Of a stretch of DNA of 6,902 nt, positions 1 to 5,100 are shown in pieces. The translations under genes were made by a program, and so were the position numbers. The notes under the pieces are model-generated. The model was given only the letters and a program-made list of their open reading frames with translations. It was not told where the DNA came from and ran no database searches. The stretch comes from Nitrospirota bacterium (GTDB taxonomy: Bacteria > Nitrospirota > Thermodesulfovibrionia > Thermodesulfovibrionales > SM23-35), in the NCBI GenBank assembly GCA_016212245.1, contig JACRGU010000115.1:1-6902 (forward strand), read 5' to 3'. The number at the start of each line of letters is the position of its first letter. Position 1 is the stretch's first letter.

Positions 1-188
1 AATACAGCTATCGCTATTATGAAACTACCAATCAGACAAACGATAAAAAGACGCATAAACAGATTACCAGCCCTGATATCTGGATTCTTCTCCTTGGCTG
101 CCGGTAATTCCCTGACAACCAGTTCATAGGAGTTTATCGAGAACGATATTACTAAGAGTATAAGGAATATGAGCATAAACGTCTTCAT
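1..188 (-). CDS. Small hypothetical membrane protein, N-terminal part (cut by the window edge)
   Basis: I translated this by hand on the minus strand from ATG at 188-186; 62 complete codons stay open to the window edge, so the C-terminus is missing. The protein starts MKTFMLIFLILLVISFSINS, a hydrophobic helix at about residues 4-19 that could be a signal anchor. A polar linker follows (YELVVRELPAAKEKNPDIRAG, about residues 21-41), then a second hydrophobic stretch at about 45-62. No recognisable domain or catalytic motif is visible and I do not recognise the family. No clear Shine-Dalgarno site precedes the ATG; an in-frame ATG at codon 5 is an alternative start. A TATAAT hexamer lies about 40 nt upstream on the same strand. 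It is divergent from leuC, so it is probably not cotranscribed with anything else in view. A short real membrane protein is the best reading, with moderate confidence because only part is seen. Confidence 0.55.
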   Translation of the reverse strand, partial: MKTFMLIFLILLVISFSINSYELVVRELPAAKEKNPDIRAGNLFMRLFIVCLIGSFIIAIAV

Positions 189-212
189 CTGCTAATAGGG
201 TCATACTTTTTG

Positions 213-234
213 CTCTGGATTACCAGAGATTATA
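213..234 (-). promoter_or_regulatory. Candidate -10 box followed by a 6-bp dyad, upstream of the small membrane gene
   Basis: On the minus strand a perfect TATAAT (234-229) is immediately followed by CTCTGG-TAAT-CCAGAG (228-213), a perfect 6-bp inverted repeat with a 4-nt loop. A transcript starting about 7 nt after the hexamer would begin inside this dyad. It could therefore be an operator overlapping the start site or simply a chance palindrome. No good -35 is present at 16-18 bp (best is TTTAAG-like), and no T-run follows, so it is not an intrinsic terminator. Weak support. Confidence 0.3.
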
Positions 235-281
235 CATAAAACCCACTGATTCTTAAATAGACGCCATTTTATCTCCTTCTC

Positions 282-311
282 TTGTCAATCCTCATTTAGC
301 ATAGATATAAT
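282..311 (+). promoter_or_regulatory. Sigma70-type promoter for leuC
   Basis: TTGTCA (282-287, five of six to the TTGACA consensus) is separated by 18 bp from a perfect TATAAT (306-311). Transcription would start near 318, giving a leader of about 27 nt before the leuC ATG at 345. That leader is too short for a T-box, leucine attenuator or riboswitch, so any regulation would have to be by a protein at the promoter. This is the best-formed promoter in the window. Confidence 0.65.
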
Positions 312-344
312 AGTATTCAAAAGCTTAATGTATCAGGAGGGTGT

Positions 345-1604
345 ATGACAATCACTGAGAGGATACTCGCTGCACATTCAGGTAAGAAAAAGGTTGAGCC
401 GGGGGAATTGATTAATGCAAAGGTAGATTTAATACTCGCAAATGATATCACTGCACCCATTGCAATATCAGAATTCAAAAAGATCGGTGCAAAGGATGTC
501 TTTGATAAAGACAGGATTGCACTTATCCCTGACCATTTCGCTCCACAGAAAGACATAAAGGCAGCAGAGCAATGTAAGATATTAGGAGACTTTGCAAAGG
601 AATACAAACTCAGCCTCTATTTTGAAATAGGCAGGATGGGTATTGAGCATGCGCTTTTACCTGAAAAGGGGCTTGTTGTACCAGGAGATTTAATCATTGG
701 TGCTGACAGCCATACATGCACTTATGGTGCACTTGGGGCATTCTCAACAGGTGTTGGCTCAACAGATGTGGCTGCTGCGATGGCAACAGGGGAATGCTGG
801 TTCAAGGTGCCAGAGTCAATGAAGTTTATATATTATGGCAAACTCAATAAGTGGGTTGGAGGCAAGGATTTAATACTTCATACAGTTGGAGACATAGGTG
901 TTGATGGTGCACTCTATATGGCAATGGAGTTTGAGGGTGAGACAATAAAAGCTCTGCCAATGTATGGAAGGCTTACCATGTGTAACATGGCTATAGAGGC
1001 TGGAGGCAAGAGTGGAATAATTGTGCCTGATGAAATAACAGAGGCATATGTAAAAGGCAGGGCAAAGAGACAGTACAAGTTTTACACATCTGACAACGAT
1101 GCAAAATATATCGCTGTGCGTGAATATAACTGCTCAAAGATTCCACCTACTGTCTCATGTCCACATCTTCCATCAAATACAAGACCTGCTGCAGAGCTTT
1201 TTGAGGTGACTATTGACCAGGTCGTTATAGGCTCATGTACAAACGGACGTCTTGAGGATTTAAGAGAGGCTGCAATGGTTATAAAAGGCAGGAAGGTTAA
1301 TCCTAATGTTAGAATGATTGTTATTCCTGCTACACAAAGGATTTACAGGGAGGCGATGAAAGAAGGGCTGCTGGATATATTTTTAGAGGCAGAGGCAGCA
1401 ATATCCACACCAACATGTGGCCCGTGTCTTGGTGGTCATATGGGAATACTTGCAAAAGGTGAGAGGGCAGTAGCAACAACAAATAGAAATTTTGTCGGTA
1501 GAATGGGCCATCCTGAGAGCGAGGTCTATCTATCAAATCCTGTTGTTGCAGCCGCATCAGCAGTGCTCGGAAGGATTGGTACACCTGAAGAATTAGGATT
1601 ATAA
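345..1604 (+). CDS. leuC: 3-isopropylmalate dehydratase large subunit (LeuC, ~420-aa type)
   Basis: This 419-aa protein is the large subunit of an aconitase-family hydro-lyase. As LeuC it would isomerise 2-isopropylmalate to 3-isopropylmalate in cytosolic leucine synthesis, together with a small LeuD subunit. Family signatures are clear: GADSHTCTYGALGAFSTGVG at residues 119-138, GSCTNG at 296-301 and PTCGPCLGGHMG at 356-367, with C298, C358 and C361 as the expected 4Fe-4S ligands, then NRNFVGRMGH at 380-389. The length matches the short ~420-aa LeuC/homoaconitase branch rather than the ~470-aa E. coli form. The start is well supported: AGGAGG at 335-340 is 4 nt before ATG, and a TTGTCA-18-TATAAT promoter lies upstream. 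No leuD follows; the next gene is convergent 11 bp away. Because the ~420-aa branch also includes enzymes for homoaconitate and citramalate-type substrates, the exact substrate is inferred. Confidence 0.9.
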   Translation: MTITERILAAHSGKKKVEPGELINAKVDLILANDITAPIAISEFKKIGAKDVFDKDRIALIPDHFAPQKDIKAAEQCKILGDFAKEYKLSLYFEIGRMGIEHALLPEKGLVVPGDLIIGADSHTCTYGALGAFSTGVGSTDVAAAMATGECWFKVPESMKFIYYGKLNKWVGGKDLILHTVGDIGVDGALYMAMEFEGETIKALPMYGRLTMCNMAIEAGGKSGIIVPDEITEAYVKGRAKRQYKFYTSDNDAKYIAVREYNCSKIPPTVSCPHLPSNTRPAAELFEVTIDQVVIGSCTNGRLEDLREAAMVIKGRKVNPNVRMIVIPATQRIYREAMKEGLLDIFLEAEAAISTPTCGPCLGGHMGILAKGERAVATTNRNFVGRMGHPESEVYLSNPVVAAASAVLGRIGTPEELGL

Positions 1605-1615
1605 AGAGATAGAGT

Positions 1616-2875
1616 TTATCCTCGAGGTTTAGAGGGGAGTGCGCAGAGTGTTTTAATCCTTTCTACTACCGGTGGGTGTGAGTAGTAAAATGCAGCATAC
1701 AGGGGATGTGGATAGAGATTTGAAAGATTGTCTCTGGAGAGTTTTATCAGGGCACCTGCCATACTCTCTGTATTTCCTGTCAGTTCACATGCAAAATGGT
1801 CTGCCTCTCTTTCAAATCGTCTTGAAATATAACTGCTTAAGGGAATGAGTGGAAAAGAAATAATGCCTCCGATGAAACTTAGTATGACAATCTTTGCAAA
1901 GAGTGTGACGGGTTTAATCTGAAACAAATCCGTAAGGAAATCTGTTTGAAGAATTCTGAAAGAGATATTAATCCCTACAAGTGAGATGACCTCTAAAATG
2001 ATAAACTGTTTCAATACATGCTTCTTTTTCCAGTGTCCTGCTTCATGTGCCAGCACAGCAAGTATCTCATCATGTTCCATCTTTTCGAGTAGTGTATCAT
2101 AGAGGATTATCCTTTTGACCTTCCCGATGCCTGTAAAATATGCATTAGTGTGGCGGCTTCTTTTTGATGCATCCATCTTAAAGACCCTGCTGACCCTGAT
2201 ATTTACCTTCTGCATCAATTCTTTAATCTTATCCTCAAGTTCTTTTTCCTTGATGGGTGTGAATTTATTAAAGAGAGGTTCGATTACATAAGGTGAAATA
2301 TACATAATGAAAAGACCGAAGATCAGGAAAAACCCCCATACCCATAGCCACCAGTAATTCGGACTTGACTGGATCAAGAAAAATCCAACCGATGCCACAA
2401 TGCCCATGAGAGCTATGGAAAGAAGCAGTGATTTCAAAAAGTCAGTTATCCATAGTCTTGGTGTTATGGTATTGAACCCGTATCTGTTTTCTATCTTGAA
2501 TGTGCTGTAGAGGTTAAAAGGGATTGAAAGAATAGTTCCGCCGTAGCTTAAAAACAGGAAAAAGGCTATACCTGATAAGACAAAAGGCCAGTTCAAAGAG
2601 GAAATCCATGAATTGTAGATGTTTAAAAAACCTCCGAACAGAAACACAAGCAAGATTAAATTGTTAAAAGTAGATTTAATAAAATTAAGACGGCTGTGTT
2701 CGAGGGTATACTCACTCACTTTTTTCAATAGTTCTTCATCAATATAACCCTCGAATTCAGATGGTATACTGGCCCCGTATCTTTTTAGATGGTTCAGGTT
2801 TAAGAGCTTCAGATAGTAGCCGAATAATACGACGAAGAGATAGGTAACAAAAATAATTACCATATAGTTTTTCAT
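1616..2875 (-). CDS. Ste24-like M48 family integral membrane zinc metalloprotease
   Basis: This 419-aa polytopic membrane protein is a member of peptidase family M48, Ste24 (CAAX prenyl protease 1) type. The zinc-binding HEAGH is at residues 277-281, and SRRFEREADHFA at 351-362 supplies the third ligand (E357) and the following conserved Asp (D359). Also typical are RSRHTNAYFTGIGKVKRIIL at 239-258, just before the active site, and the C-terminal YSHPPVVERI at 398-407. Hydrophobic segments lie near residues 5-22, 72-88, 96-120, 147-168, 174-198, 287-305 and 325-347, flanking the catalytic domain as in Ste24. Bacteria lack the protein-prenylation substrates of yeast Ste24, so a role in membrane protein turnover is only a plausible inference. 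The ATG at 2875-2873 has no Shine-Dalgarno; a TATAAAAT element lies just upstream, suggesting a very short leader. An ATG at codon 5 is an alternative. It is convergent with leuC (11-bp gap) and divergent from der. Confidence 0.9.
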   Translation of the reverse strand: MKNYMVIIFVTYLFVVLFGYYLKLLNLNHLKRYGASIPSEFEGYIDEELLKKVSEYTLEHSRLNFIKSTFNNLILLVFLFGGFLNIYNSWISSLNWPFVLSGIAFFLFLSYGGTILSIPFNLYSTFKIENRYGFNTITPRLWITDFLKSLLLSIALMGIVASVGFFLIQSSPNYWWLWVWGFFLIFGLFIMYISPYVIEPLFNKFTPIKEKELEDKIKELMQKVNIRVSRVFKMDASKRSRHTNAYFTGIGKVKRIILYDTLLEKMEHDEILAVLAHEAGHWKKKHVLKQFIILEVISLVGINISFRILQTDFLTDLFQIKPVTLFAKIVILSFIGGIISFPLIPLSSYISRRFEREADHFACELTGNTESMAGALIKLSRDNLSNLYPHPLYAAFYYSHPPVVERIKTLCALPSKPRG

Positions 2876-2884
2876 TGCTGTTTT

Positions 2885-2916
2885 ATTTTATAAGATACTG
2901 CTCATTGGTGTAAAAT
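2885..2916. promoter_or_regulatory. Overlapping divergent promoters for the Ste24-like gene and der
   Basis: The 48-bp divergent gap holds two interleaved promoter candidates. Leftward (minus strand), TTTACA (2914-2909, five of six to consensus) is 18 bp from TAAAAT (2890-2885), or 16 bp from TATAAA (2892-2887). Rightward, TTTATA (2887-2892, four of six) is 18 bp from TAAAAT (2911-2916). Each -10 lies on the other promoter's -35, so the same DNA would serve both directions and polymerase could occupy only one at a time. The predicted starts fall within about 0-5 nt of the two ATGs. The leftward promoter is the better match. Confidence 0.5.
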
Positions 2917-2923
2917 TAACCTT

Positions 2924-4246
2924 ATGGCAAAACCAATAGTTGTTATAGTCGGAAGGACGAATGTGGGCAAATCTACCCTGTTTAATAGGATGACAGGGTC
3001 ACACGCTGCGATTGTTGAGGATATACCTGGTGTTACAAGAGACAGAAACTATGGTGATGCAGAGTGGGAAGGCAAAAAGTTTGTTGTGGTTGATACAGGA
3101 GGTTTTTATCCAGAACCTCCTGAAGACATTTTTTTACAGATAAAAGAACAGGCTATCTTTGCTATCGAAGAGGCAGACATTATAATCCATCTGCTCGATG
3201 GTAAGGATGGCCTTACCCCATCTGATATGGAACTTGCAAGGCTTCTCAGGGAATCAGGTAAAAAGGTGTTCTGGGTAGTAAACAAGATTGACATTCTTAA
3301 GCATGAAGAAAGGGTTCATGATTTTTATCCAATAGGTACTGATGAATTATGGCCTCTCTCTGCTGTAGCTGGCTATGGATACGATGATTTTATGGATAGA
3401 TTGACTTCTATCCTGCCCTCGTATGTTGAGGAGGAGATTGATTATCCAAAGATTGCAGTGGTCGGAAGGCCAAATGTGGGGAAGTCCACCCTAATAAATA
3501 CCCTTTTAGGTAGGAAGAGGATGATTGTGAGCCCTGTGCCAGGGACGACGAGGGATTCTATAGATACTATATGCACTTACTATGGGAGGAAATATCTACT
3601 GATAGATACTGCAGGGCTCAGGAGAAAGGGCAGAGTCGGTTACTCTATCGAGAGGTTCTCGATGGTCAGGGCACTGAGGAGCATAGAGAGGTGTGATGTA
3701 GCCCTCATCGTTATAGATGCAATCGAGGGCATAGTAGAGCAGGATCAGAAAATAGCAGGGATTGTTGAAGGTTATGGGAAGGGTGCAGTCTTTCTCCTGA
3801 ACAAATGGGACCTTATTGATAAACCTGAAGAGGCATATAAAAGATTAGGCGATGAATTGAGCAGGAAGATGTGGTTTATTCGGTATGTGCCAATCCTGAC
3901 TATATCAGCCATAGAGAAGAAACGTGTTACAAAGATATTCCCAATAATAGATGAGATAGTAAAAGAGAGGAAGAAGAGGATACCGACAGCAGAGCTGAAT
4001 AGGTTTTTCAGAGAGGCTATATCCCGTATGCCTTTGCCTATATATAAAGGGAAGGCAGTAAAGTTTTACTATATAACACAGGTTAAGACAGAGCCACCTA
4101 TTTTTGTGGTCTTCACAAACTATCCTGCTGCTTTAAAGGATGCACACATACGATATATAGAAAAAGGTTTAAGGGAGAGATTCTTATTTAAGGGAACTCC
4201 AATCAGGATTTATGTCAAGGCTAGAGAGAGGGAGAAAGGCAGGTGA
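2924..4246 (+). CDS. der: Ribosome biogenesis GTPase Der (EngA), tandem GTPase domains plus KH-like domain
   Basis: Der is a cytosolic GTPase with two consecutive G domains that acts in maturation of the 50S ribosomal subunit. Domain 1 shows the P-loop GRTNVGKST (residues 10-18), GVTRD (36-40), DTGG (57-60), NKID (120-123) and SAVAG-like G5 (146-150). Domain 2 shows GRPNVGKST (181-189), GTTRD (207-211), DTAGLRRKGR (228-237), NKWD (293-296) and SAI (328-330). A KH-like domain follows at about 352-433. The 440-aa length is normal. The family's usual P-loop is GRPNVGKS in both domains; here domain 1 has Thr12 in place of Pro, while the lysine and serine needed for nucleotide binding are kept. 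No Shine-Dalgarno precedes the ATG, and a TAAAAT hexamer ends 7 nt before it, so the mRNA may be leaderless. The stop overlaps the next gene's GTG start (GTGA), implying an operon with the YihY-family gene. Confidence 0.95.
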   Translation: MAKPIVVIVGRTNVGKSTLFNRMTGSHAAIVEDIPGVTRDRNYGDAEWEGKKFVVVDTGGFYPEPPEDIFLQIKEQAIFAIEEADIIIHLLDGKDGLTPSDMELARLLRESGKKVFWVVNKIDILKHEERVHDFYPIGTDELWPLSAVAGYGYDDFMDRLTSILPSYVEEEIDYPKIAVVGRPNVGKSTLINTLLGRKRMIVSPVPGTTRDSIDTICTYYGRKYLLIDTAGLRRKGRVGYSIERFSMVRALRSIERCDVALIVIDAIEGIVEQDQKIAGIVEGYGKGAVFLLNKWDLIDKPEEAYKRLGDELSRKMWFIRYVPILTISAIEKKRVTKIFPIIDEIVKERKKRIPTAELNRFFREAISRMPLPIYKGKAVKFYYITQVKTEPPIFVVFTNYPAALKDAHIRYIEKGLRERFLFKGTPIRIYVKAREREKGR

Positions 4247-4755
4247 AATATTTAAAAATTATAGTAAGAAGTTTTGTAGATTTTTTTAGAGATGGTAGGA
4301 TTATGCTTGCAGGTTCTAGCTCTTACTTTACTATGATGGCCTTTGTTCCATTCTGTCTTTTTCTGATAACCCTTTTCGGATATCTTCTCGGACATTATCA
4401 GAAGTTCTATCAATTTTTCTTCAACAAACTCATAAGTTTTTTCCCTGATATAACATCAGGGATTACAAAGGAGTTAGGAAGACTTATCACATTCAAAGGG
4501 ATTGGTAAATTCAGCCTTGTACTTTATGGAATCCTGTCTTTTCAGGTCTTTTCCTCCATTGAGAATGCATTGAATATAATCTTCAAGGTCAAAAAGAAAA
4601 GGCCCTTTTTCTGGTCTATTATACTGTCATTGATTATTGTTACGCTTGTAATCCTCATACTCCTTATTTCCTTTATAGCAACATCGCTGATCCCATTGCT
4701 CAAGACACTGAAACCCATCTTCCCTGAATTAAGGATAGGTGTGATAACAGGGTGA
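4243..4755 (+). CDS. YihY/BrkB-family inner membrane protein, N-terminal part of a split gene
   Basis: This 170-aa frame is the N-terminal part of a YihY (UPF0761, once called RNase BN or BrkB) membrane protein, whose function is not firmly known. The opening FVDFFRDGRIMLAGSSSYFT (residues 11-30) matches the family's characteristic short segment before the first helix. Hydrophobic stretches are at about 31-49, 86-104 and 122-149. It starts at GTG 4243-4245, overlapping the der stop as GTGA, with GGAG at 4231-4234 eight nt upstream, so it is probably translationally coupled to der. It ends at TGA 4753-4755 after RIGVITG, too early for the family (E. coli YihY is 290 aa). The rest of the C-terminal half continues at once in the -1 frame. 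It could be a pseudogene, a sequencing or assembly error, or a genuinely split or frameshifted protein; I favour decay or error. Confidence 0.8.
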   Translation: MKYLKIIVRSFVDFFRDGRIMLAGSSSYFTMMAFVPFCLFLITLFGYLLGHYQKFYQFFFNKLISFFPDITSGITKELGRLITFKGIGKFSLVLYGILSFQVFSSIENALNIIFKVKKKRPFFWSIILSLIIVTLVILILLISFIATSLIPLLKTLKPIFPELRIGVITG

Positions 4756-4937
4756 AGATATCTCACGCATTCATCGGCGCACTTTTTACATGGTATGTTG
4801 GAACTGTCATGAGATTCGGCACCATATATGGTCCGCTGACTGCATTTGTTGTTTTTCTGCTCTGGGTGTTTTATTCTTCGTGCATCTTTCTGATCGGTGC
4901 TGAAGTGGTACATAATCAGGGGACAGGGAGGCGGTAG
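4752..4937 (+). CDS. YihY/BrkB-family C-terminal fragment, in the -1 frame from the preceding part
   Basis: Sixty-one residues from GTG 4752-4754, overlapping the upstream TGA as GTGA. The sequence VKISHAFIGALFTWYVG, then YGPLTAFVVFLLWVFYSS and FLIGAE, is the recognisable C-terminal end of YihY-family proteins, with one clear membrane helix at about residues 32-52. It needs a -1 shift to join the N-terminal frame. The junction also lacks the hydrophobic segment and cytosolic stretch that the family has just before this point, and the usual residues between the GALF and TWYVG regions seem absent too. The summed length is 231 aa against roughly 270-300 expected. There is only a weak ribosome site (AAGG near 4730), so independent translation would have to rely on coupling. 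On its own it is unlikely to be functional. Confidence 0.6.
   Translation: MKISHAFIGALFTWYVGTVMRFGTIYGPLTAFVVFLLWVFYSSCIFLIGAEVVHNQGTGRR
4926..4931 (+). promoter_or_regulatory. Shine-Dalgarno GGGAGG setting the start of the small beta-barrel gene
   Basis: GGGAGG lies 10 nt before ATG 4942-4944 and just ahead of the YihY-fragment stop TAG (4935-4937). It favours ATG 4942 over the in-frame GTG at 4897, which would add 15 residues wholly inside the YihY C-terminal coding region and has no site of its own. Confidence 0.6.
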
Positions 4938-4941
4938 ATTT

Positions 4942-5100
4942 ATGATAGATTTAGTCGGGAAGATTGTTGAGGTGGAGACGGGGGACATGACTTATACAGG
5001 CAGACTTATCGAGATTGGAGAGGATGATGTTTACCTCGAATCAGAAAGCGGCTGGATCGTCATACCTGTTGACAGAATTGCATTTATTAGGGAGCTCTAA
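4942..5100 (+). CDS. Small 52-aa protein with a predicted Sm/SH3-like beta-barrel
   Basis: A 52-residue protein starting MIDLVGKIVEVETGD and ending in VIPVDRIAFIREL. It is very acidic in the middle and is made of short alternating hydrophobic strands: KIVEVET (7-13), YTGRLIEIGED (17-28, with a central G), DVYLESE (29-35), WIVIPVDRI (38-46) and AFIREL (47-52). This strand-turn pattern, with the GxVxVxTxxxxYxGxLxxIxxxxVxL spacing, resembles an LSm/Sm or SH3-like small barrel, a fold often used for RNA or peptide binding. The assignment is by eye from the pattern only. The start is chosen by GGGAGG at 4926-4931. It sits 4 nt after the YihY fragment and is likely the last gene of the der operon. 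Its TAA (5098-5100) interlocks with the TAG of the opposing AdoMet synthetase gene. I do not recognise a named gene; small proteins of this look are usually annotated as hypothetical. Confidence 0.7.
   Translation: MIDLVGKIVEVETGDMTYTGRLIEIGEDDVYLESESGWIVIPVDRIAFIREL

Noticed and set aside
283..288. TTGACA on the minus strand as a -35 for the left-edge gene
   Set aside because: No -10 hexamer at 15-19 bp, and the same bases form the -35 of the opposite leuC promoter.
317..607. Open frame of 96 codons on the minus strand opposite the start of leuC
   Set aside because: It lies inside confident leuC coding sequence, has no recognisable domain and covers the leuC ribosome site and start; a shadow of the real gene.
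1330..1584. Open frame of 84 codons on the minus strand within leuC
   Set aside because: Low-complexity Leu/Gln-rich translation, opposite the conserved cysteine motifs of leuC; no independent support.
1605..1630. Terminator in the leuC/Ste24 convergent junction, around the palindrome CCTCGAGG (1620-1627)
   Set aside because: The palindrome has no loop and no T-run on either strand, and lies in the last codons of the protease gene; not a credible intrinsic terminator.
3106..3294. Open frame of 62 codons on the minus strand within der
   Set aside because: Ser-rich shadow of the first GTPase domain, no motif or start signal.
4897..4941. Longer start (GTG 4897) for the small beta-barrel protein
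   Set aside because: The extra 15 residues overlap YihY coding and lack a ribosome site; GGGAGG before ATG 4942 decides for the shorter form.
4542..4988. Open frame of 148 codons on the minus strand across the YihY gene
   Set aside because: It runs opposite recognisable YihY and small-protein coding regions and matches no family I know; coding signal belongs to the plus strand.
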